The notes under the pieces are model-generated. The model was not told where the DNA came from. It saw nothing but the letters and a program-made list of their open reading frames with translations, and made no database searches. This document shows positions 24,586 to 35,310 of a DNA stretch of 64,000 nt, piece after piece (the stretch's first letter is position 1; each line of letters starts with the position of its first letter). The DNA lies in contig NZ_QGDQ01000017.1 of assembly GCF_003149145.1 (NCBI RefSeq), positions 46,248-110,247 of the forward strand, written 5' to 3'. The DNA is from Quadrisphaera granulorum (GTDB taxonomy: Bacteria > Actinomycetota > Actinomycetes > Actinomycetales > Quadrisphaeraceae). Made by a program: the position numbers and the translations under genes.

Positions 24586-25889
24586 GCGGCCAGCAGCTTC
24601 CCGGCTGGCTCGGTCAGCCCACGCACCGCGCGTGGCTGGACGAGCACTGCCGTGACCTGCTCGCCTTCGGCCAGCTGTTCCCCGCCGAGGGCGGGGGAGC
24701 GGCGTGGCTGGACGAGGTCGGCGAGCCCGACCCCAGCCACGGCGTGCAGACGTGGATCACCGCGCGAATGGCGCACGTGTACTCCCTGGGTCACCTGCTG
24801 GGCGTGCCCGGCGCCGGAGCGCTGGCCGATGAGGCGCTCGCCGGCCTGTGGGACGCCGAGGACGGCGCCGACGGTGAGGCCCCGCTGCGCGACAGCGTGA
24901 ACGGCGGCTGGTTCTCCAAGGTCGACTCCGGCGGCACGCCCGCCGAGGGCAAGGCCTGCTACGACCACGCCTTCGTCATCCTGGCCTCCTCCACCGCGAC
25001 GGCCGCGGGTCGCCCCGGCGCCGCCGCGCTGTTCGACGAGGCGCTGTCCGTCTACGAGCAGCGCTTCTGGGACGAGGCAGCGGGCATGCCCGTCGACACC
25101 TGGGACACCGCGTTCACCACCCTGGACGACTACCGCGGCATCAACGGGGCCATGCACTCCGTGGAGGCGTGCCTGGCGGCCTCCGACGTGCTGGCGGATG
25201 TCTACGACGACGACGACGACGAGCGCGCCGCGCTGTGGCGCGCCCGTGCCCTGGGGATCCTGGCGAAGGTGGCCGACTGGTCGAGCGCCAACAGCTGGCG
25301 CGTGCCGGAGCACTTCGACAGCTCCTGGTCGGTGCAGCTGGAGTACAACGCCGACAAGAAGGCCGACCCGTTCAAGCCCTACGGCGCCACCATCGGCCAC
25401 GGCCTGGAGTGGTCGCGGTTGCTGCTGCACGGAGACGCCACCGCCCGTGCCGCGGGCGAGGTGCCACCCGCCGACTTCGTCGGGGCCGCCAAGGCGCTGT
25501 TCGCGCAGGCCGTGGCGGACGGCTGGCACGTCGACGGGCGCCCCGGCTTCGTCTACACCACCGACTGGTCAGGCAAGCCCGTGGTGCGTGACCGGATGCA
25601 CTGGGTGCCCGCGGAGGCGACCGCCGCCGCGGCAGCGCTGGCCATCGCGACCGGAGCGCCGACCTACGCCGCTCAGTACGCCCTGTGGTGGGACCACATC
25701 GCCGACGTCGTCCTCGATCACGAGGAAGGCTCCTGGCACCACCAGCTCGACGAGCGCAACCTTCCCAGCGGCACGGTCTGGCCCGGCAAGGCCGATCTGT
25801 ACCACGCGGTGGGTGCCACCCTGGTGCCTCGGCTGCCGCTCGCGCCGTCGCAGGCCACAGCTGTGCGCCAGGGCCTGCTGCGCGGCTGA
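24582..25889 (+). CDS. AGE-family sugar epimerase/isomerase (mannose isomerase type)
   Basis: N-acylglucosamine-2-epimerase family (alpha/alpha)6-barrel enzyme, 435 residues. Family motifs include [63 protein letters not shown] and [23 protein letters not shown], which supply the barrel His and Arg/Glu residues. In this operon a mannose-to-fructose isomerase (YihS/ManI type) fits best, turning mannose released by GH38 into a glycolytic substrate; 2-epimerase activity remains possible. The GTG start overlaps the mannosidase stop (GTGA). Confidence 0.85.
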   Translation: MSGQQLPGWLGQPTHRAWLDEHCRDLLAFGQLFPAEGGGAAWLDEVGEPDPSHGVQTWITARMAHVYSLGHLLGVPGAGALADEALAGLWDAEDGADGEAPLRDSVNGGWFSKVDSGGTPAEGKACYDHAFVILASSTATAAGRPGAAALFDEALSVYEQRFWDEAAGMPVDTWDTAFTTLDDYRGINGAMHSVEACLAASDVLADVYDDDDDERAALWRARALGILAKVADWSSANSWRVPEHFDSSWSVQLEYNADKKADPFKPYGATIGHGLEWSRLLLHGDATARAAGEVPPADFVGAAKALFAQAVADGWHVDGRPGFVYTTDWSGKPVVRDRMHWVPAEATAAAAALAIATGAPTYAAQYALWWDHIADVVLDHEEGSWHHQLDERNLPSGTVWPGKADLYHAVGATLVPRLPLAPSQATAVRQGLLRG

Positions 25890-25912
25890 CGCGCTCACCT
25901 CGGACTCGTCGG

Positions 25913-25951
25913 GGGCGGCGGGGCGTCCCCCTAAGGGGGGATCCGCCGCCC
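25913..25951 (+). terminator. Terminator-like hairpin after the mannoside operon
   Basis: Stem GGGCGGCGG...CCGCCGCCC with an inner CCCCC-TAA-GGGGG stem, 23 bases after the last operon gene and before the diguanylate cyclase gene. The T-run is absent, as is usual in GC-rich actinobacteria. Confidence 0.6.
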
Positions 25952-25999
25952 GGCGTGACGGAGCCTCAAGGTGCGGTTGGCGTGGCCGATGGACCGATC

Positions 26000-28045
26000 A
26001 TGACGTCGGTGCGCGGCCGTGCCGCCCGGGGCCCCGGGCGGCACGCCCCTGCCCTGCCCGACGCTGTCTGGGAACACCGGCACCGGTGGGTGACCACGTT
26101 CCTGGCGGTGTTCGTGCTGGCACTGGGCCTGTGGCCCGCCCTGGGGATGCCCGTGCCGGGAATGCTGTCGCCGTTGTCCATCATCCTGGCGGTCGCAGCC
26201 CTGGCCCTCATGGTGCTTACGGCTCTGTACCCGTGGCCACGCCTGCCAGCCCCCGCCATGCGAGCGGTCCGAGCCGTGGCGTGCTCGGTCGGGTGCATGG
26301 GGGGCGCGAGCCTCGCGGTGGCCCTCGCCGGCGGAGTCACGGAGGCGCACTTCGCGTTCTTCATCCTCCTGCCGGTGGTAGCGCTGTACGAGACGGTGCT
26401 GCCGTTTCTCGTGGCTGTCGTCATCGTGGTCGTCGAGCACGGAGTTGTCGGCATGCTGTGGCCCCACCTGGTGTTCGGCCACATGCACGGCCCTGACGGC
26501 GCCTGGTCGATGGCCGCGTTGCACGGCGTGCTCTTCGCCGTCGGGTGCGCCGGGTCACTGATGGCCTGGACCGGTGCTCGTGCCGCGCGGCGCCACGCGA
26601 ACGCCGTCGTCGCCGAGCTGAGCCACCGCGCCCGCCACGACGAGCTCACCGGTCTGCCCAACCGCACCGGCCTGGCGCAGACGCTCGAGAGTGCGCTGTC
26701 AGGTGCCCCGCAGGACCTCGCCGTCGTGGTGGTCGACCTCAACCGGTTCAAGGACGTCAACGACACCCTGGGCCATGAGGCCGGCGACGAGCTCCTGCGC
26801 CGCGTCGCGCGACTCCTTCACGGGGCTGTCGGCGAGCAGGGCGTGCTCGCTCGCCTCGGCGGTGACGAGTTCGCCATCGTGCTGCCCGGCGCCGACGGCC
26901 CCGGCGCGTGCGCCGTCGCCGAACATCTGCGTGATCGGGTGCGCGAGGGCGTGGTGGTCGCAGGGGTCGCCGTCGACGTCGACCTGTCGGCGGGGGTTGC
27001 CGTGCACCGCGCGGGAACCTTCCAGAACGCAACGGCCGTGCGTGCCGCATGCACCGAGCTCCTGCGCCTTGCCGACATCGCCATGTACACCGCCAAACGG
27101 TCTGGCGGGGGAGCGCTCGTCTACGACGTCGCCACCGACCACCACAGCACCGCCCAGCTGGAGCTGGCTCGTGAACTGCGCACCGCCATCGCGCGGCGCG
27201 AGGAGCTGCTGGTGCACTACCAGCCGCAGGTCAGCCTCGACGCGCACGACGAGCAGACGGACGACCAGACGTCCGTGCGGCTGGTGGGGGTCGAGGCGCT
27301 GGTGCGCTGGCAGCACCCGACGCGGGGCTTCCTGCCGCCGTCGTCGTTCATCCCCCTGCTGCACGACAGCGACCTCGCCCACCCCTTCACCGCCCTGATG
27401 ATCGAGATCGCGCTCGACCAGGCGCAGCAGTGGTTCCTCAGCGGGCACGAGGTGCCGGTGGCGGTCAACGCCTTCCCCCGGTGCCTCGTGGAGCCGAGCT
27501 TCGTGGCGCAGGTGGCGCAGGCGCTGCACTCGCGCGGTCTGGCCCCCCACCTGCTCCGGTTGGAGATCACCGAAGACGCCCTCATGGCCGACCCGGAGCG
27601 GGCCGCCGCCGTCGTCACCGAGCTGCGTGACATGGGTGTCGCGACCGCCGTCGACGACTTCGGCACCGGCTACTCCTCGCTCTCCTACCTGCGGCGACTG
27701 CCGGTGGACGAGGTGAAGCTGGACAGGTCGTACGTGTCGGGCCTCGGCGGCGTGGACGGCGGGGGTGACGAGGTGCTCGTCGCCTCAATCGTCCACCTCG
27801 CGCACGCCCTCGGCATGCACGTCGTGGCCGAGGGAGTGGAGCATCCCGAGGAGGTGCGGGTGCTGCGCCAGCTCGGCTGCGACACGGCGCAGGGGTACCT
27901 GTTCGGCAAGCCGGCTCCCGCCGACCAGCTCGCTCCGGAGCTCCTGGCGACGGCGCGCACGAGCCGCCGGTGGCAGCCCGGCGGTCAGCTCACCGGCGAG
28001 ATCTCCGGTCCGGCCTCGGGGGGCCTGGGCGCGTCTTCGGGGTAG
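26000..28045 (+). CDS. Membrane GGDEF-EAL protein (c-di-GMP synthesis and hydrolysis)
   Basis: Bifunctional c-di-GMP protein of 681 residues. Six hydrophobic helices in the first 180 residues form an integral membrane sensor. The GGDEF domain has the [12 protein letters not shown] start and a canonical [13 protein letters not shown] active site. The EAL domain has [47 protein letters not shown] and [10 protein letters not shown], so both active sites look intact. ATG at 26000 is preferred; a GTG at 25982 is possible. Its 3' end overlaps the convergent phosphatase gene by about 60 bp. Confidence 0.92.
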   Translation: MTSVRGRAARGPGRHAPALPDAVWEHRHRWVTTFLAVFVLALGLWPALGMPVPGMLSPLSIILAVAALALMVLTALYPWPRLPAPAMRAVRAVACSVGCMGGASLAVALAGGVTEAHFAFFILLPVVALYETVLPFLVAVVIVVVEHGVVGMLWPHLVFGHMHGPDGAWSMAALHGVLFAVGCAGSLMAWTGARAARRHANAVVAELSHRARHDELTGLPNRTGLAQTLESALSGAPQDLAVVVVDLNRFKDVNDTLGHEAGDELLRRVARLLHGAVGEQGVLARLGGDEFAIVLPGADGPGACAVAEHLRDRVREGVVVAGVAVDVDLSAGVAVHRAGTFQNATAVRAACTELLRLADIAMYTAKRSGGGALVYDVATDHHSTAQLELARELRTAIARREELLVHYQPQVSLDAHDEQTDDQTSVRLVGVEALVRWQHPTRGFLPPSSFIPLLHDSDLAHPFTALMIEIALDQAQQWFLSGHEVPVAVNAFPRCLVEPSFVAQVAQALHSRGLAPHLLRLEITEDALMADPERAAAVVTELRDMGVATAVDDFGTGYSSLSYLRRLPVDEVKLDRSYVSGLGGVDGGGDEVLVASIVHLAHALGMHVVAEGVEHPEEVRVLRQLGCDTAQGYLFGKPAPADQLAPELLATARTSRRWQPGGQLTGEISGPASGGLGASSG

Positions 28046-30285
28046 GCACGCAGAGCCACGATGGCGACGTCGTCCTCGACCTGTGCCCCGACCTGCCGCA
28101 GCAGCTCGTCGCAGATCTCTTCCACCGTGGCCTCGTGGAGCCCTTCGACGGTGTGCGCGAGCCACGCCAGCCCCTCGTCGAGCGGCGCTCCGCGGCGCTC
28201 GACCAGACCATCGCTGAACAGCAGCAGCGTGGAGCCGGGTTCCAGCGGTACCTCGTGCGCCGTGCGCGGCACGTCGGGGGCCAGGCCGATGAGCAGCTCG
28301 GGCTCGCTCTCGAGGTAGCGGGCGCGTCCGTCCGGGCCGACCAGGAGCGGCGGCGGGTGGCCGGCGTTGGACCAGCGCAGCAGACGCTCCCCGCGGCGCT
28401 TCATCTCCGGGGTCTGCACCACCTTGACCAGCAGCACCGTGGCCATGGCGCCGACGTCGAGATCGCGCACGGCCGCGTCGAGGCTGGACAGCACCTGGGC
28501 GGGTTCCGCGCCGCTGACGTGCGCGATGCCACGCAGGAGGTTGCGCATCTGCCCCATCGCGGCGGCGGCCTCGCGGTCATGGCCGGTGACGTCTCCGACG
28601 ACGATGCTCGTGGCGCCGTCACCCACCATGAACGCGTCGTACCAGTCACCGCCGACCTGCGCCTCGGCGGCGGCGGGCAGGTAGCGCACCGCCAGGTGCA
28701 GGTGGTCGGGCTCGGGCGGGCGGGTGAGCAGGCTGCGCTGCAGCGTCTCGGAGAAGCGCCGCACCGCGGCGTTGGCGGCCCGCTCGGCCTCCTGCGCGTG
28801 GATGCGCGAGAGCGCCGTGGCGGCCAGCGCGGTGAACGCCCGCACGAGCGCCTGCTCGTCGGAGGTCCAGGTGTGGTCTCGGTCCAGGAAGAGGGCGAGG
28901 GACCCGACGACGACGCCCGCGTCCGTGAGTGCCAGCGCCGCGCAGGCGTGCGTGCCGGCGGCCTCCAGGAGCTCGGCCACCTCCTGCTCGCGGCCCGGGA
29001 ACAGCGCCAGGGCGGCGGCGCGGTCGGGCAGGAAGTGCGCGCGGCCCGTGGCGGCAGCGTCGACCATCGGCAGGGGCACGCCGGCGGGCAGCTCGGAGAC
29101 GTCCGCGCGGACCGCGCCGTCGCTGAACCGTGCGGTGAGCGCCCGCAGGCCGCCGTCTTCGAGCACCTCCGAGTGCAGGCACAGGACGGCGCCGCACGCC
29201 CCGAGCAGCCCCACCCCGCCTCCGGCGATGACGGCGAGCACGCCCTCCTCGCTCTCGGCGAGTTCCAGCGACTGCGCCAGCGCCACCAGCGCCGTCTGCT
29301 GCGCGGCGGTCTGGCGTGCGCTGTGCAGCGCCCGCAGCTCGGCGGTGCGCGCCCAGATCCGCCGCAGCGCCTGCGCCGTGAGGGACCCGAAGGTGGTGAG
29401 GAGCGCCCGGTCGGGTTCACGCCACGGGCGCGGCCCGGGGAACCCGATGGAGAGCGCCCCGGCGACGCCGTCGTCGGAGAACAGCGGAACGCAGCCGACG
29501 GCGTCCGTGCCGGAGGCCGCCCAGATCGGCGCGCCGGCCGCGAAGGCGGCCGGCGCCTCCGCCCGCGAGGTGACGAACCAGCTGGTGCCGGTGGTGGCGG
29601 TGTGGACGGCGGGCAGCGGGACGTCGGCCGGGAGGAAGGCCACGCTGGCGCCGAACGCCTCGTCGTAGGCCGAGGTCAGGGTGCGCAGCGCCCGGGGGCC
29701 GGGCTCGCCCGTATGCAGCACCAGCGCGGCCGATGACGCCCCGAACACCTCCGAGGCGGCGCCGTTGACCACCTCGAGCACCGCCTGCTCGGTCTCGGCG
29801 TCTCCGAGGGCGCGGGCCACCTCGACGAGGCGGCCCAGGCGCTCGGCGTCCTGAGCTGTCTGCCGCTGGGCACGGCGCAGCTCGGTGACGTCGGAGTTGG
29901 TGCCGACCATGCGGACCGCGGCGCCGCTCGCATCGACGAGCACCTGACCGCGGGCGTAGAGGATGCGCTCGGAGCCGTCGGGGTGGACCGTGCGGAACTC
30001 CGCCTCCAGGGTGCCGCGCTCGGCGATGGCGCGCTGCAGCAGCTCGGCGATGGGCGCCTGGTCGTCAGGGTGGACGGTCCGGGCGAAGTCGCTGACCAGT
30101 CCGGTGAGCGGCATGTCGTCCTGGCCGTACAGGGTGCGGCTGCGGGCGTCCCACTGCAGGGCGTCGGTGGTGAGGTCCCAGTCCCACAGGCCCAGCTGCG
30201 CCGCCTCCGTGGCCACTTCGAGGCGTGCGCGGACCAGCTCGTGGGTGACGGCGACGTCCGGCACCTGGCTCGAGCTGGTGTCCAC
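27985..30285 (-). CDS. PAS-GAF-GAF-PP2C (SpoIIE/RsbU type) phosphatase
   Basis: Signalling phosphatase of about 766 residues. Order: a PAS domain ([24 protein letters not shown]...) with its PAC segment, a GAF region ([19 protein letters not shown]...), a second GAF ([21 protein letters not shown]...), and a C-terminal SpoIIE domain with [52 protein letters not shown] and EDDVAIVAL, i.e. all metal-binding Asp residues. Such proteins dephosphorylate anti-sigma-factor antagonists in stress cascades. The frame is open to 30603, but the GTG at 30285 is chosen because folded sequence begins soon after and the upstream part invades the LacI promoter. Confidence 0.88.
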   Translation of the reverse strand: MDTSSSQVPDVAVTHELVRARLEVATEAAQLGLWDWDLTTDALQWDARSRTLYGQDDMPLTGLVSDFARTVHPDDQAPIAELLQRAIAERGTLEAEFRTVHPDGSERILYARGQVLVDASGAAVRMVGTNSDVTELRRAQRQTAQDAERLGRLVEVARALGDAETEQAVLEVVNGAASEVFGASSAALVLHTGEPGPRALRTLTSAYDEAFGASVAFLPADVPLPAVHTATTGTSWFVTSRAEAPAAFAAGAPIWAASGTDAVGCVPLFSDDGVAGALSIGFPGPRPWREPDRALLTTFGSLTAQALRRIWARTAELRALHSARQTAAQQTALVALAQSLELAESEEGVLAVIAGGGVGLLGACGAVLCLHSEVLEDGGLRALTARFSDGAVRADVSELPAGVPLPMVDAAATGRAHFLPDRAAALALFPGREQEVAELLEAAGTHACAALALTDAGVVVGSLALFLDRDHTWTSDEQALVRAFTALAATALSRIHAQEAERAANAAVRRFSETLQRSLLTRPPEPDHLHLAVRYLPAAAEAQVGGDWYDAFMVGDGATSIVVGDVTGHDREAAAAMGQMRNLLRGIAHVSGAEPAQVLSSLDAAVRDLDVGAMATVLLVKVVQTPEMKRRGERLLRWSNAGHPPPLLVGPDGRARYLESEPELLIGLAPDVPRTAHEVPLEPGSTLLLFSDGLVERRGAPLDEGLAWLAHTVEGLHEATVEEICDELLRQVGAQVEDDVAIVALRAYPEDAPRPPEAGPEISPVS

Positions 30286-30366
30286 GGCGTCAGTATGGGT
30301 GACAGCCGGGCACCCGGCCCCGCGGCGACGTCCGACTGCTGGGCCGATGGAGGCCGAGGTCGAGCC

Positions 30367-30383
30367 GAGGTCGAGCCGACCTC
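30367..30383. promoter_or_regulatory. Candidate operator in the LacI/phosphatase divergent region
   Basis: Perfect inverted repeat GAGGTCG-AGC-CGACCTC, part of a short GGTCGAGCC direct repeat, between the divergent LacI-type regulator and phosphatase genes. Autoregulation by the LacI protein is a reasonable guess. Confidence 0.45.
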
Positions 30384-30456
30384 CAGCCGACCACGAGCAG
30401 GACACGAGGAGCGACTTGCTGGCCCGACGTGGCTCCGACCAGCCACACTCCACCGT

Positions 30457-31554
30457 GTGAGCGGTCACATCGATGTGAGGCACGCAGGGCGTACCCCGTC
30501 CATCACCGACGTCGCGGCGCGCGCCGGCGTCTCCATCCAGACGGTCTCGCGGGTGCTCAACGCCGCGCCCAAGGTGGCGCCCGGCACTCGTCAGAGAGTT
30601 CAAGACGCCATCACCGAGCTGGGCTACCGCCGCAACCCCGCCGCGCGGGCACTGGCCACCGGCCGCGGCGGCGTGGTGGGCGTTCTCACCTCCAGCTCAG
30701 CCCTGTACGGACCGGCCTCGGTCACCGCGGCGCTCGGGCTGGCCGCCGTGGAGGCGGGGGTGCACCTGGCCGTGGAGCACGTCGTCGACTACGACGTCGC
30801 CTCCCTCGAGCTCAGCCTGCAGCGCCTGGTCGAGCAGTTCGCCGCGGGCATCGTGGTGGTCGCGCCCGTGCGGGAGGCCTACGGGGTGCTCGCCGGGGCC
30901 CAGCTTCCGGTGCCGGTGCTCGCGGTGAGCAGCGGTGGCCAGGGGCCCGCCGAGGTGTCCGTCGACCATCGGGCCGGAGCCCGGCTGGCCACCCAGCACC
31001 TGCTCGACCTCGGCCACGCCACCGTGTGGCACGTCCGCGGGCCGCGGGGCTGGTACGAGGCGGACCAGCGCGTGGCCGGTTGGCACGAGGCCCTGGAGGC
31101 GGCCGGCCGGGAGGTGCCCCCGCTCATCGACGGCTCGTGGTCGGCGGACTCCGGTTACAGCGCCGGTCAGCTGCTGGGCCGCATCCCCGAGGCCACCGCG
31201 GTCTTCGCAGCCAACGACGCCCAGGCGCTGGGGCTCGTGCGGGCGCTGGTGGAGCGGGGCCGGTCGGTTCCCGACGACGTCAGCGTGGTCGGCTTCGACG
31301 ACGTCCCCGAGAGCGCCTACTTCCTGCCGCCGCTGACCACCGTGCGCCAGGAGTTCTCCGAGCTGGGACGCACCGCGCTGCAGGTGGTGCTGCGCCTCAT
31401 CGACCGTGAGCATGCCGCGGGCCACGCTCACGACCAGGCCGGGCAAGCAGGACAGGCCGAGCAGCTCACGACGGGTCAGCCGGGGTGGTCGGTGCAGCTG
31501 CAGCCGGACCTCGTGGTGCGCAGCAGCACCGCCCCTCCGCGCTCCGGTCGGTAG
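30457..31554 (+). CDS. LacI family transcriptional regulator
   Basis: Sugar-type repressor of 365 residues. The LacI helix-turn-helix and hinge are clear: PSITDVAARAGVSIQTVSRVLN, then YRRNPAARALATGRGGVVGVLT. The periplasmic-binding-protein-like effector domain includes VSVDHRAGARLATQHLLDLGHATVWHVRGPRGW, AVFAANDAQALGLVRAL and VSVVGFDDVPESAYFLPPLTTVRQ. The GTG at 30457 or one at 30475 is the start. A Gln/Ala/His linker near the C-terminus is low complexity. It may regulate a distant sugar operon, possibly the mannoside operon; the DNA target is unknown. Confidence 0.92.
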   Translation: MSGHIDVRHAGRTPSITDVAARAGVSIQTVSRVLNAAPKVAPGTRQRVQDAITELGYRRNPAARALATGRGGVVGVLTSSSALYGPASVTAALGLAAVEAGVHLAVEHVVDYDVASLELSLQRLVEQFAAGIVVVAPVREAYGVLAGAQLPVPVLAVSSGGQGPAEVSVDHRAGARLATQHLLDLGHATVWHVRGPRGWYEADQRVAGWHEALEAAGREVPPLIDGSWSADSGYSAGQLLGRIPEATAVFAANDAQALGLVRALVERGRSVPDDVSVVGFDDVPESAYFLPPLTTVRQEFSELGRTALQVVLRLIDREHAAGHAHDQAGQAGQAEQLTTGQPGWSVQLQPDLVVRSSTAPPRSGR

Positions 31555-31609
31555 CCCACGCGCGAGAGCCGTCTCCCTCTCGGGTGTCACTCGCAGATCA
31601 AGGTTGAGC

Positions 31610-33133
31610 ATGGTCGAGCCGATCCCCTGGAGAAGAGGTGGCGCCGCGGTGCGCCGCCGTGTCGACGGGAGGGTGAGGGTGGACACCTCCGAACCCGACG
31701 ATCTGCGCGCTCGGCAGCACCAGGTGATCCGGGACTGCGACCTCCTGGAGGCCGACCAGGACGCCGACCTCCTCGCCGTCACCCGCACCGCCGTCGCTCT
31801 GACCGGCCACACCCTGGCACGGATCAACGTGCTGCTGCCCGAGCAGGTGTGCAGCCTGGCCAGCGCCGGTGGTGAGGCCGTGCCGCTGGTGCGCGAGGAG
31901 ACCCTGTGCCACCGCGCGAGCCTCGTCGGCGGTCCGGTGGTCTCCAGCGACTGCTCCCGTGATCCCCGCTTCGCTGACCTGCCCTGGGTGGACGGCCGTC
32001 TCGGCCGTGTCCGCCGCTACGCCATGGCGCCGCTGCAGGTCGACGGTCTCACCGTGGGAACGCTGTGCGTGCTCGACGAGGACGACGGCCCCGCCCTCAC
32101 CGAAGGCCAGGTCGACCGGCTGGCTGACCTCGCCGCGGTGACCTCGTCGCTGCTGCAGCGCCGCCGCCAGAACCGTCAGGCGCGCGCCGACCACGACGAG
32201 CTCGCCCGTGCCCGCGCCTTCGACAGGGCTCTGCTGCAGGCGCTGCCCCTGGGGGTGCTCGCGGCGGACGCCGAGGGCCGCCTCACGCTCGTCAACGACA
32301 CCCTCCTGTCGTGGTACGGCGGCCAGTTCGCCACCGAGGTGCCTCTCGCGCAGCAGGAGCGGGCGGCGGCCTACTCGCTCTTCGAGCTCGACGGCGTGAC
32401 GCCCCTGGCTCCGGAGCGGCTACCGATGGAGCAGGTCCTGAGGAACGGCGCGGTGCACAGCAGCGAGTGGGTGCTGGCACCGCCGCTCGCTCCGCGGCGC
32501 ACCGTCTCGAGCTCGGGCGCGCAGGTGCGCGACGCGGACGGGCGTCTGCTCGGCGCCGTGCTCGCGGTCAGCGACATCACGGAGCGGCGCGCACTGGAGG
32601 AGCAACTGCGCCGGTCCGCCACCCACGACGTCCTGACAGGCCTGCCCAACCGGGCCCTGCTGGTCCAGTGCCTCACGGCGGCGCTGACCGACGCACCGAC
32701 CGCCGCACTGACCGCCGCGGAAGGCCGCCGGGTGGCGGTGCTCTACTGCGACCTCGACGGCTTCAAGGCCGTCAACGACAGCTATGGCCACGCCGCCGGT
32801 GACGCCGTGCTGCGCGCGGTGGCCGGGCGGCTCCGGGCGGGGCTCCGTCCCGGTGACGTGGTGGCGCGTCTCGGTGGCGACGAGTTCGTGCTCGTGTGCC
32901 CCGGCATCGCCGACCTCGACGAGGCCCGCACCATCGCGAGTCGCCTTGCCGAGAGCGTGTCCGCCCCCATCGAGGCCGACGGCGCGCTCCACCGCGTCGG
33001 AGTCAGCGTGGGTGCCGTCCTCAGCTCTCCCGACGACGACGGCGGCTGCGCCGAGAGGCTCCTCAGCTGCGCTGACGCCGAGATGTACGCCAGCAAGCGT
33101 GCCCGTCGCCAGGAGCGCGCCGGGGGCGCGTGA
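31610..33133 (+). CDS. GAF-PAS-GGDEF diguanylate cyclase
   Basis: Soluble protein of about 507 residues. A GAF domain (TRTAVALTGHTLARINVLLPEQVCSL...PLQVDGLTVGTLCVLDEDDG) is followed by a coiled linker, a PAS-like segment (LLQALPLGVLAADAEGRLTLVNDTL) and a GGDEF domain with DVLTGLPNRALL and canonical RLGGDEFVLVCPG, so c-di-GMP synthesis is expected. No EAL domain. Two starts are possible: the ATG at 31610 behind AAGG, or the GTG at 31679 behind GGGAGGG with five-base spacing, which would drop a basic N-terminus. Confidence 0.88.
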   Translation: MVEPIPWRRGGAAVRRRVDGRVRVDTSEPDDLRARQHQVIRDCDLLEADQDADLLAVTRTAVALTGHTLARINVLLPEQVCSLASAGGEAVPLVREETLCHRASLVGGPVVSSDCSRDPRFADLPWVDGRLGRVRRYAMAPLQVDGLTVGTLCVLDEDDGPALTEGQVDRLADLAAVTSSLLQRRRQNRQARADHDELARARAFDRALLQALPLGVLAADAEGRLTLVNDTLLSWYGGQFATEVPLAQQERAAAYSLFELDGVTPLAPERLPMEQVLRNGAVHSSEWVLAPPLAPRRTVSSSGAQVRDADGRLLGAVLAVSDITERRALEEQLRRSATHDVLTGLPNRALLVQCLTAALTDAPTAALTAAEGRRVAVLYCDLDGFKAVNDSYGHAAGDAVLRAVAGRLRAGLRPGDVVARLGGDEFVLVCPGIADLDEARTIASRLAESVSAPIEADGALHRVGVSVGAVLSSPDDDGGCAERLLSCADAEMYASKRARRQERAGGA

Positions 33134-33182
33134 GCCTGCCGCTCACCTCCTGAGTACGTGGTGAGATCACCCTCGACCATTC

Positions 33183-33325
33183 GTGATCATGGACTTCCGG
33201 AACGCTCTGGCGTCACAAACTGTGCTGATCTTGGCGATTGGTCGGCTTGTGAGCCCTCGCATGGCGACGGATCGCCAAGATCAGCGAGCTCCCCGCCCTG
33301 AGGTGTTCCGGAAGTCCATGATCAC
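33183..33325. repeat. Nested type-B/type-A palindromic repeat
   Basis: Outer arms GTGATCATGGACTTCCGG (33183-33200) and its exact reverse complement (33308-33325) enclose a complete type-A palindrome, GCTGATCTTGGCGAT (33224-33238) paired with its complement (33271-33285). The 307-bp gene-free interval between the diguanylate cyclase and the convergent chemotaxis receptor is largely made of this element plus a terminator. Confidence 0.85.
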
Positions 33326-33375
33326 GGACTGGTTCAGGGCCTACCGCACGAGGCTCTGAGGTCGACACGCACGAA

Positions 33376-33414
33376 CGCCCGGCCGAGCCCCCCTGCTGGG
33401 GGATCCGGCCGGGC
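33376..33414 (-). terminator. Terminator of the GAF chemotaxis receptor gene
   Basis: Strong GC stem: CGCCCGGCCG...CGGCCGGGCG with an inner GCCCCC/GGGGG(A) stem and a short loop, 27 bases beyond the stop of the minus-strand receptor gene. Confidence 0.75.
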
Positions 33415-33440
33415 GTCGTCGTCGGGTCCTTCGGGGAGCC

Positions 33441-35003
33441 TCAGTCGAGGATCGCCCGGGTCACGGCAACCTGCTCGGTGAGCACCCCCGCGATGATGTT
33501 CTGCGTCTCGTTGATCTCATCCACCACGGTGGTGATCTGGGTCAGGCGCGCGATGACGTCCTGCACCTGGGTCTGGATGAGCCTGACGCGCTCGTCCACC
33601 TCGGTGGTGGCCTTGGCGGTGCCGTTGGCCAGCTCCTTGACCTCCCCGGCGACGACGGCGAAGCCCTTGCCCGCATCTCCGGCTCGTGCCGCCTCGATGG
33701 TGGCGTTCAGGGCGAGCAGGTTGGTCTGCGCGGCGATCGCCTGGATGGTCGAGACCACCTTGGAGATCTGCGCGCTGGACTCGCCGAGGCCGGCGACGTC
33801 GTCGTTGGCCTCCACGGTCAGGGCGCGACCGCGCTCGGCAACCATGCCGGCCGCGACGACGTTCTTCTCCACCTCTTCGATGGAGATGACCAGCTCGCGC
33901 CCGGCCACGTTGAGCTTCTCGCGGGTGGCGATGCGGTCCAGGGCCTGGCCGAGCAGGAAGCCGGTGTTGCGCAGGGCGCTCTCTCGGCTCTCGGACATGA
34001 CCAGGGTGCGGGTGGCGAAGAAGTCCATCGTTCCGACGACCTCGCCGTTGACGATGATCGGCAGGCAGACACCGCTCTTGACGCCGGCGTTGCGCGCCGC
34101 GGGGGCGCGGACGCAGTCGGTGACCTCCGCCAGGTCTTCGACGAAGAGGAAGTCACGGGCGGCCCAGGTGCGGCCGGCCACGCCGACGCCCTTGGCGAAG
34201 CTGGCCGTGGTGGTCACGCGGCGGAACTCGTCGCCGACCTGGCCGACCTCCTGGTCGAAGTGCAGCGCCTTGCCGGTGGGGTCCACGCTCCAGTAGGAGC
34301 CGTAGTTCCAGCCGAAGCCGGAGCAGATGGTGTCCAGGGCGAAGCGGACGGCTTTGGTGGGGTCGTTGGCCTTGGACAGCTCGCGCAGCACGGCGTTGAC
34401 GGCCTCGACGTCCTGGGCGGCCTTGGCTTGACGCTCGGCCTCGGTGGCGCGCTCGATGGCCTGGGAGACCAGCACGCCGATGGAGCGCAGCACGTCCAGG
34501 CGGCCGGGGCTGGGGTCGAGGGTGTGATCGGCGAAGAAGTCCATCGTGCCGACGACGGCGCCGCCCGCGGTGATGGGGAAGCACACACCGCTGCGGACGC
34601 CGGAGCGCTGCGCGACGGGAGCGCGCACGCAGTCGGTGAGCTCGGCGATGTCGCGGACGAAGACGAGGTCACGGGCCTTCCAGGCGCGTCCGGACAGGCC
34701 GATGCCCTCGCAGAAGGAAGCGGAGCGGGTGACCGCGCGGAACTCCTCGCTGGTGGCGCCGGACTCCTGGGTGAAGCGCAGCTCTGCGCCCGATCCCTTG
34801 CCCTCGACGGTCCAGTAGGAGCCGTACACCCAGCCGAACTGGGAACGTACGGCTTCCAGGGCAACACTGACGGCTTGCTGCACGGTGGTCGCGGCGGCGA
34901 CCGCCTTGACGACGGCGACGACGGCGCGGACGTCTGCCTCGGCCTCGGCGGCTGCCGTGGCCGCGGCGGTCGGGGCCTTGTCCCGACCTGCTCGCTTCAT
35001 CAC
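33441..35003 (-). CDS. Soluble methyl-accepting chemotaxis protein with two tandem GAF domains
   Basis: A 520-residue cytoplasmic receptor with no transmembrane helix. Two GAF-like domains of about 160 residues are clear internal duplicates: both contain FGW-YGSYW, ARDxxFVxDxAExTDCVRAP, and SGVCxPI...VVGTMDFFA. They lead into a short MCP signalling tip, [44 protein letters not shown] in pieces around residue 440-480. Soluble GAF receptors sense internal cues such as redox state or cyclic nucleotides; the ligand is unknown, though conserved Cys in TDCVRAP and SGVC are suggestive of redox or cofactor binding. GTG-ATG tandem starts follow AAGGAG. Confidence 0.88.
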   Translation of the reverse strand: MMKRAGRDKAPTAAATAAAEAEADVRAVVAVVKAVAAATTVQQAVSVALEAVRSQFGWVYGSYWTVEGKGSGAELRFTQESGATSEEFRAVTRSASFCEGIGLSGRAWKARDLVFVRDIAELTDCVRAPVAQRSGVRSGVCFPITAGGAVVGTMDFFADHTLDPSPGRLDVLRSIGVLVSQAIERATEAERQAKAAQDVEAVNAVLRELSKANDPTKAVRFALDTICSGFGWNYGSYWSVDPTGKALHFDQEVGQVGDEFRRVTTTASFAKGVGVAGRTWAARDFLFVEDLAEVTDCVRAPAARNAGVKSGVCLPIIVNGEVVGTMDFFATRTLVMSESRESALRNTGFLLGQALDRIATREKLNVAGRELVISIEEVEKNVVAAGMVAERGRALTVEANDDVAGLGESSAQISKVVSTIQAIAAQTNLLALNATIEAARAGDAGKGFAVVAGEVKELANGTAKATTEVDERVRLIQTQVQDVIARLTQITTVVDEINETQNIIAGVLTEQVAVTRAILD

Positions 35004-35310
35004 TGGTGCTCCTTGCTCCGGCGGCGCCTTGCGTGCCGCACAGAGCAGGTATCGGCGTCAGCCGCTCCGGCATGTAGCCGGCCGGACCTACCGCTCGAAA
35101 GGGGGACACCGTGCACTCTGTGTCTTTTCATCTCCGATCGGTGACGTGTCGAGTGATGAACCCGCAGGTCGCAGGCTGTGTGTCAGGCGGATGGTGCCGG
35201 ACCGGCAGGTGTGGCCCCGGCTGTAGGCGCCGTTGCGGAGATCACCCGATTGCAGTCCCGCTCCCGTCAGCCTGTCCCTCTCATGGGAGCGAGGTGGGGG
35301 AGGGGGCGGG
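35004..35310. other. Intergenic region between the two chemotaxis receptor genes
   Basis: About 300 bp upstream of the GAF receptor and downstream of the membrane receptor. No gene is supported. It should contain the promoter of the GAF receptor; no convincing sigma-28 or sigma-70 box could be picked by eye. No dispersed palindrome is present. Confidence 0.5.

Noticed and set aside
30286..30603. Upstream extension of the PP2C phosphatase frame
   Set aside because: Sequence is not protein-like and would overlap the divergent LacI start; the GTG at 30285 is preferred.
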